This document shows, piece after piece, positions 48,401-57,731 of a stretch of DNA of 64,000 nucleotides; the stretch's first letter is position 1, and each line of letters starts with the position of its first letter. A model generated the notes under the pieces. It did not search any database, was not told where the DNA came from, and saw nothing but the letters and a program-made list of their open reading frames with translations. The position numbers were made by a program, and so were the translations under genes. Source of the stretch: Nematostella vectensis (lineage: Eukaryota; Cnidaria; Anthozoa; Actiniaria; Edwardsiidae); assembly GCF_932526225.1 (NCBI RefSeq), contig NC_064040.1:16601994-16665993 (forward strand). Reading direction: 5' to 3'.

Positions 48401-50099
48401 ATAGAGGAGAAAAATGAATTGAAATGAGCGGAAAACCCGGCCAGCGGAGAGACGGCAGTTCTGATCCGTAGCCATTTTTTAAAACTCCCATCTCTACGTG
48501 GCTCAAAAAATCTATAGAGACTATAAATTATGTGTGGGTTTGTTTGTTGTCGTTGACTAGTAAACCTTGGCTTAATGGTGTTATACTGTTATACCCACCC
48601 AAACGAGACCAAAAAGAATTTTTTCTTCTATCTTTGTTCTGCTTTACTCTACACACGATTCAAGTAAGTATATTAGATACATATCATCGTTCGGCGTTAA
48701 TCTGGAAGTCTATTCATGAATGAATTGAATATACTAGATAAAACGACCATTCTGGAATTCCGGTTTGATTCTATATGGGGGTATTAGGACCTTAAGGATC
48801 TGTTATTACCTAAAAATATTCCACCAAATATTCCACAATATTTTGAATAACCTTGGCTACCTCAATGTTTTTCTACAAAAACTTTTTGTTCTCTCAAATG
48901 TCACATATCTTTCTTATTATGTTATGTAAAACAAAGTAAAATTTAGGTTTCATAGGAAACCAAGACGGATTTTTTTGTAGAGGAGCAACGCCAGTAGTTA
49001 ATTTATGCATAGACTAGTTGTGATACCGCGGGTGTCCCGCGGGCTCACTCTCTCGGTTCCGTCCATCTTGTTTTGCTTGTAGCTTCGACTTGTTTCCTGT
49101 AATAGATTCACGTTTATACTCGCTGGTTGTTAGTGTACATCGTCCTTACTGGCGCAATATGCTTAAAAGCATTTCATATGAAATTTTCTCATACTTTTCA
49201 TGCTTTTCAAACTTTTTCAGGTGGATTCTGTTTAGAAATCAATGACATAACTGCCATATGTTATGGCAGTAAAAACATATTTTTTATAAAGCAAATTAAT
49301 TTCAAATTGTAGGCTAGATGCTTAAAAAATAATTTGATACTTTTAGGCTAACAGGTTCTTATATTGTGATTGTTAACTGTATAATAAAATAAAGTGTTTA
49401 GAATTGTTTTAATATATTAGAATTATTTTAATCTAACCTTAGTTCTTTTAATCTAACCTAAGTTACATTCTAAAGCATGAAATAGAAGGTTAACAAATAT
49501 ATTTGTCAAATATTTGATTTTTTTTACTTTAAACCTTGCACAAGAGAAAGAAAATGATAAAGCTCTATCCTGGCAAATTAATCAAGGTGATTTGAAGAAT
49601 TGGGACAGTACAGTCAGGCACTAGTACTTTACCTCAAATCCACAACAATAGTGTGATTTGCTTATATATATTGGTGTTTAGGAATGTGATATGTATTTGT
49701 TTATTGTTTTAAATTTTGAAGATAATAGAATAGCACCCATTTTTCTGTGATCATCTTTTTTTAAATAAATAGACTCCCTTGAAACCCACTGAAAGCCTTC
49801 CCTGTTATCAAAGAATAAATTTATATTCTTATTTTGCTGTATCAGTTGTCTATCAAGTATAATTATACATTAGAGCTCAACCCCCTTCGCTTCTCTATAG
49901 TTAATGATATCATTAGTAATATCAATAATGCCTACTAACATGTTTGTTCTAGTTATTCTCTAGCACGATTGGGAGAGCACCAGTTAATAATAATAATAAT
50001 AATGGAAGTATTCATACAACAGCAATCTTTATATGTTTCACATAGGGTACCTTTTTGTGGGGGGTGGGGGTGTTCTACACATGTGTATGCTGAAAGAAT

Positions 50100-50141
50100 A
50101 ATGCTGGCTCCGCTTTTAGGCAGTGCCTAAATCTATATATT
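50100..50141 (-). repeat. 42-bp element, inverted twin of 22,254-22,295
   Basis: Reverse complement is identical to 22,254-22,295, with the same hairpin TTTAGGC...GCCTAAA. See that entry. Confidence 0.85.
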
Positions 50142-51168
50142 TGAAAGGAATTGTATTTAGCTTGATCAGCTACCCAACCTGTTAAGCCTGATAAATTATT
50201 TTATTGTGTTCGATAATATTTTGTGGTATTGCTTTGTTTGCTTCATGGCTCGGACCGTTTTTTTTTTCCTTTTCGATAGATTTTTCTTGAGCGTTTCTTT
50301 TTCTGTCATTTTCGTCACCGACCCGCCAGATATCATTTTTATTTTTGGGTCCGCAATCGATTTTAAACATATTTTGGCGTTCGTGTTCTAATGGTCTGTA
50401 GGAGGCTAGTGTGAGTACGTGTGAATACTTGTAATAAGAGACGAGTGGAATGTTTGACGTAAATACGTGCCTTCCGCTAAAACAAAGCAGACGAAGTATG
50501 CATTCCAATTTTGATATTAACTTTCCACCCTCTCAATGAAATTTTTTATTTGATTTTTAATTTTTTATTTCAATTTCAATTTCAACTCTTAAAAGAGATT
50601 ATATTAATTTCAATTTGGGGGTAGGTGGTACTCTTTATCACGACAGTGTCTTTGTATTTCCCTTTCCTGCATATGATTTAGAAATAGCTTACTCTACAAG
50701 AAAGCGCGTTCCCTTCGTCTTTCGGTGTTGTAATCGAAAGCTGAAAGCGGTTTGATGTGGAAAGACGTATGCGGAGAAAAATAGTAAAAACACAGGCATG
50801 AACATTCTAATTGCTTCATCTTAATAAAAGAGCGATTATCACTTAAAGGAGGTATTTTTACAAACACACCTGTTATGTTTTTATGTTTTTTTCGATGAAA
50901 TTCCACAATAAAGCCCTAGGTTCTAGTCGAAGCCACAAACAAACAATAACAAAACAATGACTACAAAACCAAGTTTAAAATAGTTATACCAAAAAAATGG
51001 TAGTTGAGTCCAGACGTATTCAAATAAAGAGATTTCATAGGACAAGACAACTTGAGACCTTGGTGCGTTATCCCGTGGAAGTCTGAGTTATTTTTACCAT
51101 GCACCTGTCTATTTTTTTGACCTTCAGGAATTCCAAAATAAAGCCCTGGTTTTCACGTATTTACATCA

Positions 51169-51174
51169 CGCAAT
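51169..51174. repeat. Target-site duplication CGCAAT (left)
   Basis: CGCAAT directly left of the viral element; repeated exactly at 63184-63189. A 6-bp duplication is what Polinton/Maverick-type integrases leave. Confidence 0.85.
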
Positions 51175-51419
51175 GGGGGGGACTGGGTAGTTTGAGTGAA
51201 ACGGCCTGGGAGCCGCGAATCGCCCCCCCGGGCCTCCCAGCCCCGTCTCTGTATATCAGGCAGATGTTTCGCCTACATAAACAATCGGCAAAAGCTAATG
51301 AAGGCCAAATCGATTTCACGTACATAAAAAATCGGCAAAAGTTAATGTAGGCAAAATAGATTTCGCGAACACGAATAATCAATTAGGGGCAGGTGTTTCG
51401 CGTGCATGAATAATTAGGG
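51175..51419 (+). repeat. Left terminal inverted repeat of the PLV
   Basis: About 245 bp matching 62938-63183 in inverted orientation with three substitutions and one C-run indel over the first ~235 bp. The inner half is built of 40-45 bp iterated motifs (TTTCGC..AC/GCAT..ATAA..ATCGGCAAAAG.TAAT). Confidence 0.92.
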
Positions 51420-51585
51420 TGTAGGCCGGGCGCGTGCAAGCCCAAGGACTTGCGCGTACACGACTTTTTGGGGCAAATAGTGGTGGGGCCGCGAAAACGA
51501 GGAGGGCCGCCAACCTACGGAGCGCGGAATAATCGTTTTTCGGCCGTGAGTTCAAAGCCGCCGGCGTGGCGTTTAAACCTGAGTT

Positions 51586-52263
51586 CTACTCGAACACCTC
51601 GCTCCCGAACTCCTCGCGAATTTTTCGCAGTCTCTTTTTCATCCTTTCGCGTGCCACCAGGGAGGGCCCTTTCCCGCTTTTTTTATCATGCAGTGCAAGG
51701 CCGTGTCGAGCTCTGATGGCGGCCTTGAGCGCGTTGTATCTCTCTTGTCCCTGAAGTATTAGCCGAAACTCTTCGTCTGAGATACGCCCGTCTTGCAGAG
51801 CCTTAGAGACCAGCTGGCTGATCGAGTTTTTCTTACTCTCCGCTAGAACCATCGTGTCTTCGTGTTTAGCCACCTTGCTCGTAAGACCCCGAGAGACCAC
51901 CCCCGCGCCGGCGCCTACGACACCGACCAGCCCGGCGATCCCTGCCAGCGGAGCGCCGATCAGAACCCCTATCCCACTCAAAGAGACTCCCAGTCCGGCG
52001 CTGGAAAGTACCCCTGCAGCGACGCCGGATGCCACAGACACAGCATGGGTAACGGCGAAGGCGCGCTTATACTTCTTCCGCACCTGTCGATAATGCGTTA
52101 TCTCATTGTCTAGAACCGCCTGAGTGTCACGTATTACCTGGAGTCGGAAACTTTGCGCGTCGCCGCCGGTGCTTGCCGGAGCGGTAGGCGTTTGCGGGGG
52201 GTGGGCACTGGGGAGCGGGGGATATATGGATATGCCACCGCTGCTAACGTCGCTGTTCGCCAT
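51586..52263 (-). CDS. PLV membrane protein with glycine/alanine-rich hydrophobic core
   Basis: 225 residues. A Pro/Ser/Thr-rich N-terminus (~1-35) is followed by a helical segment (Q-V-I-R-D-T-Q-A-V-L-D-N-E) and a basic patch. Next is a long hydrophobic Gly/Ala/Val stretch (about 70-125), long enough for two or three membrane passes, and a charged helical tail with D-G-R-I-S-D-E-E-F. Comparable proteins with a glycine-rich hydrophobic centre occur beside capsid genes in animal PLVs (impression from memory). The role is unknown; a virion-membrane or assembly protein is possible. It is in the same orientation as, and 16 bp downstream of, the penton-like gene, so the two are probably co-transcribed. 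Confidence 0.7.
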   Translation of the reverse strand: MANSDVSSGGISIYPPLPSAHPPQTPTAPASTGGDAQSFRLQVIRDTQAVLDNEITHYRQVRKKYKRAFAVTHAVSVASGVAAGVLSSAGLGVSLSGIGVLIGAPLAGIAGLVGVVGAGAGVVSRGLTSKVAKHEDTMVLAESKKNSISQLVSKALQDGRISDEEFRLILQGQERYNALKAAIRARHGLALHDKKSGKGPSLVARERMKKRLRKIREEFGSEVFE

Positions 52264-52279
52264 GCCTGCTATGTCGGGC

Positions 52280-52969
52280 CTAGGTTAGCTCTAATACGAG
52301 GCGAACAGGCCAGCCCTTAAAGTCCACCCGTCTACCACGGTCATCCCTGATCCATATTCGGATACTCGAGACGAACTCAGAGGAAGACGCTGTGACGCAA
52401 ATGGGGATGTCGGGCCCATAGACGACTTTCTCGTGCGGCCTCCCGCGGGTTTCTAGGCAAGCGAGAACGTTTGAAGGCTCGTCTAAGGCGAGGCACTTCG
52501 AGCGGTCTACGATGTCGCAGAAGACGTAGATGGCCTCTATTTTCGGCAAAGTCACCTCAAGTGGGGGGGCCCCCACGGGCATTGCGAGGCCCCGCTCCCC
52601 CATCTGATCGTCTTTAGCCTCTAGGCCAAATAGTGCGCAAAGCTCGGCGTTCAGGAACACAACGCCTGTGGACACGAGCACGATCTTCCCGGTGAGGGGA
52701 TCCTGCTTCGCGGTCAGAATCTGGCTTTTAGCGTGGTTGATCGTTTCCACGATGGACTCGGCCGTGTGGTGCCCGGCTGGCAGAGTAGCGATGGGCGGGA
52801 GGGAGGCTATAGTCGTTATCTGCTGCTCCCGCTCGAGATTATACCAGCTGTTAAACAGCGAGCACTGCCGGAGCGCCACAAAGCGAGGGCGCCTTATCGG
52901 CTGCCCGAAGAAGAGCGTCAGTTCAACTCCGGTGAACACAGCGTGTAGGACCACCATTGTGTTGAACAT
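52280..52969 (-). CDS. Candidate penton / minor capsid protein
   Basis: 229 residues, beta-rich without membrane segments. Features: S-W-Y-N-L near residue 41, a repeated T-I-A-S-L-P-P pattern, L-C-A-L-F-G-L-E near 110, I-Y-V-F-C-D-I-V-D near 147, and a C-terminal S-I-R-I-W-I-R-D-D-R-G-R block ending in P-V-R-L-V-L-E-L. This organisation (strand-rich, conserved S-W-Y-N and terminal R-I-W-I-x-D-x-x-G-R) matches my recollection of the single-jelly-roll minor capsid proteins in animal PLV elements. The assignment is by pattern and genome position, not by structure. It starts 29 bp from the divergent gene at 52,999, so the two likely share a promoter. Confidence 0.55.
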   Translation of the reverse strand: MFNTMVVLHAVFTGVELTLFFGQPIRRPRFVALRQCSLFNSWYNLEREQQITTIASLPPIATLPAGHHTAESIVETINHAKSQILTAKQDPLTGKIVLVSTGVVFLNAELCALFGLEAKDDQMGERGLAMPVGAPPLEVTLPKIEAIYVFCDIVDRSKCLALDEPSNVLACLETRGRPHEKVVYGPDIPICVTASSSEFVSSIRIWIRDDRGRRVDFKGWPVRLVLELT

Positions 52970-52998
52970 AGCCCGCCTCGTGTCTAATAGGGCTGAGC

Positions 52999-54516
52999 AT
53001 GGATTGGGAAGGTTGGCAGATGCTGAACGAGGTCCCCCGAAGGAAGGAGGAGGAGACGAAGAAGGCGGCAGTTGCGGCGGGGGCCTCTATAGCCGAACAT
53101 ATCAAACACGCTATAGCCGAACAAGCCAAAAAACCGGTTTCCCTAGGTTTCCCCAGGTCTCTGACCCTCACGCAAAAGCTGCTCTACGCCGTACCCGCGA
53201 CCCCCGTGGAGAGCACGGCCTCGGACATCACCCCACTACTCACGCAGCTGGAGATACACGTGGCTGAGGACAAATCATTCACGACTAGGGTCCGAGACAT
53301 ATTCAAAGAGACAGTAGTCACGCACAGGTCCGCCAAGGAGTCTCGCCGGTGGCTATCGGAGCCTTCCTATGGGTACTGGCCACAGCAACTCAACTTTGCG
53401 GTCTGGTGCGCAACCGCCGGATGTGGGGTGTCCCTAACTGACCCCACTTTCGCCACGCTCCCCTCTGTCATCAGGGGATTTCTAAGGTTTCACGTCTACT
53501 TTACCACCCGGAGGATACTCTACGAGCTCGGCGTCCCCCTGCCTGGCAACAGCCCGATCACGCAAAAAGGTAACCCCTACAAGAAGGCCGCTTTCGAGCG
53601 TCTATGCACAGAGTTCGGTTTGCCGCGTAAGCCGGACTTCCGATGGAAAGGCGGGCGGAACCACGGGCTAGGCGATGTGTTTGTGTTCTACCCGGGGGAG
53701 GGGTATCGCAACGTGCACGTGATCCGCGGCTACGACACGGCGGCGGATTAGTACCCGAGCCACCTCAATCTGTTTAGCGACGAAGGTGGGACGTACAATA
53801 GTGGGAAGCAGGTGGGTTACATACGCAACGACGACCATGGGGGCGTGCAATATAGCTGGTTTGCCACTCCTAAAGGCGAGGGGTTGACAAAAGTAGGGCT
53901 AGGGAGACTCGACCGAGCGGTCGAGGCGTTCGTCTACACAGTGCTTGGCGCGCAGTTAAACGTCCGTTCCTCCATCGCTGGGGCCGGTGGGCCGGCCATG
54001 GAGGCGCATGCGGAGTTCACGGAGCTGCTCGAAGACGCGATCATAGAAAACGACATCGCTCAAAGCGTGCAAAGGTACCAGTTAGCCGTGCAGGAGGCCA
54101 AGGTGAGACTGAGTCTTGCGGTTGCACCAGAAGTGTGGCTGATGCCGAGCGATCTGGTGATAAACACGCAAAGCGTCGTGGGCTACAACAATAAGCTGCA
54201 GAAAGCCACGGACTCCATGAAGCTCGGCGCAAACGCGATCAACACCGAGACAAAGCCAGTCGGTGCTCATAACATGGCCGGTGGGCATCCTAGGGTGCAA
54301 CACGCGACTGACCACGTGCCGCCCCGGCGGCAGAGCACCCCTGCGAAAGTGCACGCGGAGGGCGCGGCTGCCCCGGACCGGGGCTGCGCCGGTGCCGTTC
54401 CGGCGTCGGCACGACAGGCTGGGCATAGCACGTTGGGCGAAAAGAGTGACCACACCGCCCTCAAGGCGGGGTTGTCGGCACTCGCGGTGGCCGCGGCGTA
54501 TTACTTGTTCCGATGA
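52999..54516 (+). pseudogene. ~505-codon PLV protein, interrupted by an in-frame TAG
   Basis: One reading frame from the ATG at 52999 to the TGA at 54514-54516 with a single amber codon at 53749-53751 (codon 251). Codon use and protein character continue unchanged on both sides. The first half has a lysine/glutamate helix, then Y-G-Y-W-P-Q-Q-L-N-F-A-V-W-C and G-F-L-R-F-H-V-Y-F-T-T-R-R-I-L-Y-E-L-G, and N-H-G-L-G-D-V-F-V-F. The second half has Y-S-W-F-A-T-P, long helices, a Pro/Arg-rich linker, and a hydrophobic end A-L-A-V-A-A-A-Y-Y-L-F. I recognise this as a protein recurrent in cnidarian PLV-type elements but know no assigned function; a virion structural role is plausible. Its end overlaps the convergent small membrane gene at 54501. 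Confidence 0.65.
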
Positions 54517-54737
54517 CTGCTTTGCATTTGACGAACCAAGAACGCGGCTACGGCTAGAATGAGCAGCCACGCGTTTTCGCCAAGGAATTTCACCGCTTCT
54601 CCTGCGGCCTTAAACACGAAGTTCGCGATGCTGCCTATTAGCCCGGGGAGAAGCTCGCCCAGCTTTTTCCCGATGGCCTTAAGCCCGTTACCGACCCCTC
54701 TGGCCACGGAGGAGAGCGACTTGCCGAGCGATGTCAC
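54501..54737 (-). CDS. Small PLV membrane protein
   Basis: 78 residues. The N-terminal half is an amphipathic Gly/Lys-rich segment (G-N-G-L-K-A-I-G-K-K-L). The second half has one strong membrane helix (W-L-L-I-L-A-V-A-A-F-L-V) ending in a short basic tail. Size and layout suggest a membrane-active or virion-membrane peptide. Its 3' end overlaps the preceding convergent gene by 16 bp. Confidence 0.6.
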   Translation of the reverse strand: MTSLGKSLSSVARGVGNGLKAIGKKLGELLPGLIGSIANFVFKAAGEAVKFLGENAWLLILAVAAFLVRQMQSSHRNK

Positions 54738-54818
54738 AATGCTATGCTATGTTAGAAATGTCTAACAGTCCGCACCATAGCCACGCGACTTCGTACTTTA
54801 TGTGCATACGCGTATACG

Positions 54819-56083
54819 ATGTCAGTCAGCGATAAACTCGACCCCCAGCGAACACCCAGAATTCCTCTGGGGTTGAAAGCCGAGAGAACTGTTCACCGGG
54901 TCACTCTCAACCCGTCGACGGCCTCCCCAGAGGAGACGCTCTATGTGGCGGTCCCAAAGCTGTCGGAAGGCGTCACGCTCGTGCCTGGCTCCTTGAGGGT
55001 CGGTCTCGAACTCTCCGTCTCAGGCCATGCGAATAATACCGTCGTGAACAACGTCGGCCGAAATCTCGTGAGCCGCCTGAAAATCACGTTTGCAGGAGAA
55101 ATGCTCCAGGACACCAACCGCTACGACGTCTTCAAGACGTATGAGGAGCTTTACCTGTCCAAGGTCGAGAGAGAGGACCGCCTGGAGCAGGGCATACAGT
55201 CGGAAAACATGCGCAAGCTTCGCTCCAAGGCTGGCGATAAGGCGACCAGTAACGCCAAGGAGAACGCTCTAAGCGCCACCCACGGGGAGAGGTACACCAT
55301 CCCGCTAGACCATTCTCTGCTGACGGACCACGGTGTGCTATACCCAAGGGCGCTCTCCGAGGCGCTGCTCTTCAAGATCACGTTCGCATCGGCTGACCAG
55401 GTAGTAGTCGGAACTGATGCCACCAAATTATCCTATGGCACCAAAAATCTAGAGCTGGAGTACGAAAGCCTGAGGGACGACAACCTCGCCCGGTCTGCAG
55501 CCGCCGCCTACCACAACGGCACAACGTTCTTCTACGAGCAAGTGAACCTTCACAAGACCTTCGTGATTAGCAAAGGGACGGACAGCATAATCAACGAGAG
55601 TGTCAACCTGCCGCGAAGGTCTATGAGTGGTCTGCTGCTCCTCTTCGTGGAGCCATACACGGCAGGGACTCGCGACTCTGAGAAGTTCGTGTACCCCGAC
55701 ATCAAGAGCGTTCGCGTTACAATCGACGGCACGCCAAACAAAGTCTTCAGCCAGGGCCTGCGCCCCACGGATTTCTGGAGGGAGGCGAAAAGGCGGTTCG
55801 TCCGCCCCTCCCCGGGGGGCACAGCGGAGCGCCCGCCGCCCCGGCAATCGGCCCCGAGTCGTTCTATGGCGATAACAAATTTGCTCTGTGGATCGACCTT
55901 CGAACGACGGACGACAGCGCCATCCATGGGGGTGGTCTCCGATTGGTCAATACCCGCGACGGCGTGCACCTCGAGATAAAACGCACGGCAGGTGGCTCGG
56001 GTAGCGTAAACTGTCACGTGTTTGTAGTGGCCGACGCCCAGATGAACCTTATGAAAGGACAGCTAGAGTCCATACAATACTGA
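54819..56083 (+). pseudogene. Major capsid protein (double jelly-roll type), frameshifted near the 3' end
   Basis: The frame from the ATG at 54819 encodes about 330 residues with the features of PLV/Polinton capsid proteins: an R-I-P-L-G-L-K start, N-V-G-R-N-L-V-S-R-L-K-I-T-F, E-E-L-Y-L, the block Y-T-I-P-L-D-H-S-L-L followed by Y-P-R-A-L-S-E-A-L-L-F, and L-E-L-E-Y-E-S-L. Near 55,808-55,820, at a C/G homopolymer run, the reading moves to another frame, where strand-rich sequence (F-Y-G-D-N-K-F-A-L-W-I-D) continues to the TGA at 56081-56083 with no internal stop. Read without the shift, the protein ends in an unrelated Arg/Ser-rich tail at 55979. Either a one-base indel (mutation or assembly error in the homopolymer) or, less likely, programmed frameshifting. 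The double jelly-roll fold is known for the family, not shown here. Confidence 0.78.
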
Positions 56084-56102
56084 GCACATACGCCGGAGCG
56101 GT

Positions 56103-56363
56103 ATGGACCCGAAAAACGTCCCATTTAACGCTCTCATCGTGGGCCTGACGTCATGCGGGAAGACCCAATTCGTAGTGGACCGACTGCGCGGCCCTTTCCG
56201 GGGCAGGTTTGACTACATCGTACTCGTGTGCCCTACCTTTGTCTACAACAAAACATGGGGGAACCTCAAGGAAGTACCAGTGCCCAGCCTGACGAACAAC
56301 TTGCTCAAGAACTTGCCCAAGAACCTGGCAAACAGCATCAAGAACCTGCACGTACGCCTGTAG
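56103..56363 (+). pseudogene. Packaging ATPase (FtsK/HerA-A32 type), N-terminal fragment only
   Basis: 86 codons. Residues ~8-60 fit the start of PLV/Polinton genome-packaging ATPases: N-A-L-I-V-G-L-T-S-C-G-K-T (Walker A with the typical Cys), then F-D-Y-I-V-L-V-C-P-T-F and N-K-T-W. After that the sequence becomes a low-complexity N-N-L-L-K-N-L run and stops. Family members are usually ~200-270 residues and carry Walker B and sensor motifs, which are absent in all three frames downstream. Therefore about two thirds of the gene is missing, best explained by an internal deletion joining it to the next gene. It follows the capsid gene by 19 bp. Confidence 0.75.
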
Positions 56364-56907
56364 CTGCCGTCCCGGCAGCGGCGCGAATCACGAGCCCCGA
56401 ACCGCCCGCGACCCGACCTCACCCTGGACGAGTCGAAGCCGGAAGGCGCTTGGCAAAGTGGAACCGAATCAACAGAGCGAAGAAAGAGGCGCTTCGTGTC
56501 GCCGCTGCGCAGCAGCTGCAGGGCCCCCGGGGCCGAGCGAGCCGCAGCCGGGACGGCGCTTGCGCGCCGACGATGCCGCCTCCGGAACGGCAAGCGCTGG
56601 CATGCCTTCGGCACACACACCTGCCCCGGAGAGCAACTCTGCCTGGTCGGCCAGCTCTATCATCGGGCTCGCTGGTCTTCTAGTGTCATTGATCGGCCTC
56701 TACACACGTAGGCGGGAGCTAGCTGCCGCGTTCACGCGCACACCAGCTGGTGGCCCCGGGGCCGAGCGAGCTACCGATCCGCACGCAGCGGCCGACGGCG
56801 GGACTCCGCCCACAAGGCCGCCGCTGGCGGCCGCACAGCAGACCAAGGAGCGCGCTCCGGCGACAGCGCTTCGCGCTCCCGGGTCTCGGCTGTTATCCAT
56901 GGAGTAA
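56364..56907 (+). pseudogene. Proline/arginine-rich membrane-protein gene, reading frame disturbed
   Basis: GC-rich region in which protein-like stretches appear in different frames. One has a basic helix R-L-A-K-W-N-R-I-N-R-A-K-K-E-A-L near 56,448-56,500 in the frame open from 56,228. The other has a membrane helix S-S-I-I-G-L-A-G-L-L-V-S-L-I-G-L-Y-T-R-R-R near 56,656-56,715 in the frame open from 56,458. I infer one original gene, with a Pro-rich basic front and a membrane anchor, broken by a shift and fused at its left to the deleted ATPase gene. No function is assigned. Confidence 0.35.
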
Positions 56908-56947
56908 GCAGACATTTAGACACGAGGGCCCCACCCATATCCGCACG

Positions 56948-57172
56948 ATGTCGACGACGCAGCAGAGCAAGATTACAAAGACCATCAACGACGCCGCAGT
57001 CATAACCGGCCTCGTCGCCGGCATCGGCTGGGTTGGGCGCAAGGTCTTACGCGAGGACTTCACCAAAGATCCCTCCGCGAACGCCATGAACTACGCAAAA
57101 ATGACTGCCGCCGTCGCAGGTGCTGTCGCTTTGAAGGGTTACCTTGAGGACCAGAAGATCCTGCCCATGTAG
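56948..57172 (+). CDS. Small PLV membrane protein
   Basis: 74 residues from the ATG at 56948. Two hydrophobic segments (A-V-I-T-G-L-V-A-G-I-G-W-V-G and M-T-A-A-V-A-G-A-V-A-L) flank a D-P-S-A-N-A-M-N-Y-A-K loop, ending L-E-D-Q-K-I-L-P. The ending and the M-N-Y-A-K motif are ones I associate with a short protein repeatedly seen in cnidarian PLV elements (memory, not a search). Probably a virion membrane or assembly component. Confidence 0.68.
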   Translation: MSTTQQSKITKTINDAAVITGLVAGIGWVGRKVLREDFTKDPSANAMNYAKMTAAVAGAVALKGYLEDQKILPM

Positions 57173-57267
57173 TGTACTGTGGTACATGTTGGCCGTGTAT
57201 TAAACTCGTGCGCGCCTTGCGCATGCGTATACGCATACACAGCACGTGGAGTGTGCTTCGCATAAAC

Positions 57268-57681
57268 ATGGCCTTTGTCGCGATTTTGATTGGCGGCGCC
57301 GTCCTAAACGCGACTGCATTCGTTGGTGGCAACTACCTCGCAAAGTTCCTGTCGAACGGTGAGAGCCCCGCCTTAGCCGAGAAGGAGAGGCACGACAAGG
57401 CCCTAGAGAAATACCAACAAGACTATGGACGCTACCAACAGCGGCGACAAAAAATCCTCGATTGGCAAGCTCAAAGTCGCGAGAGAGGGTCCCTCGCAAA
57501 GCAGAACTTCACCGACACCGACTACGCGCTCAAACTCTACAACCAGACCTCCCTGGAGTCGATGCGGGCCCCCGAGCTGTCCGACTACTACGTCCCCAGC
57601 AAAACGCAGAAGAACGCCGAGTTGGCGTACATAGGCGCCGGCGCTCTCGCAATCGGCTACGCAGCCAGCCGCTTGCTGTGA
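57268..57681 (+). CDS. PLV protein with N- and C-terminal membrane helices
   Basis: 137 residues from the ATG at 57268 (M-A-F-V-A-I-L-I-G-G-A-V). The first helix (A-I-L-I-G-G-A-V-L-N-A-T-A-F-V-G-G-N-Y-L) is followed by a long charged coiled-coil-like segment rich in Lys/Gln/Arg. Then come L-S-D-Y-Y-V-P-S-K-T-Q-K-N-A-E and a second helix (I-G-A-G-A-L-A-I-G-Y-A-A). The layout matches a protein family I recall from cnidarian genomes within PLV-type elements. Function unknown. Intact and co-directional with the capsid and integrase genes. Confidence 0.7.
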   Translation: MAFVAILIGGAVLNATAFVGGNYLAKFLSNGESPALAEKERHDKALEKYQQDYGRYQQRRQKILDWQAQSRERGSLAKQNFTDTDYALKLYNQTSLESMRAPELSDYYVPSKTQKNAELAYIGAGALAIGYAASRLL

Positions 57682-57731
57682 TGCAGCTGCCGTCTGTTGA
57701 AGACTGACTCCCCCGTCGCGATACGCACGTA

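Larger units (their letters stand above)
47766..51168. other. Intergenic, no gene seen
   Basis: AT-rich DNA between the megasatellite and the viral insertion. It contains a one-ended MITE copy at 48,357-48,400, the 42-bp inverted twin at 50,100-50,141 and an AAT microsatellite near 49,987. A short word, ATTCC[AC][CA]AATAAAGCCCT, occurs twice (about 50,900 and 51,130). Short open frames show no family features. Confidence 0.5.

Noticed and set aside
51450-51754. Plus-strand frames near the left viral end
   Set aside because: They lie largely antisense to the minus-strand membrane-protein gene and have no family features.
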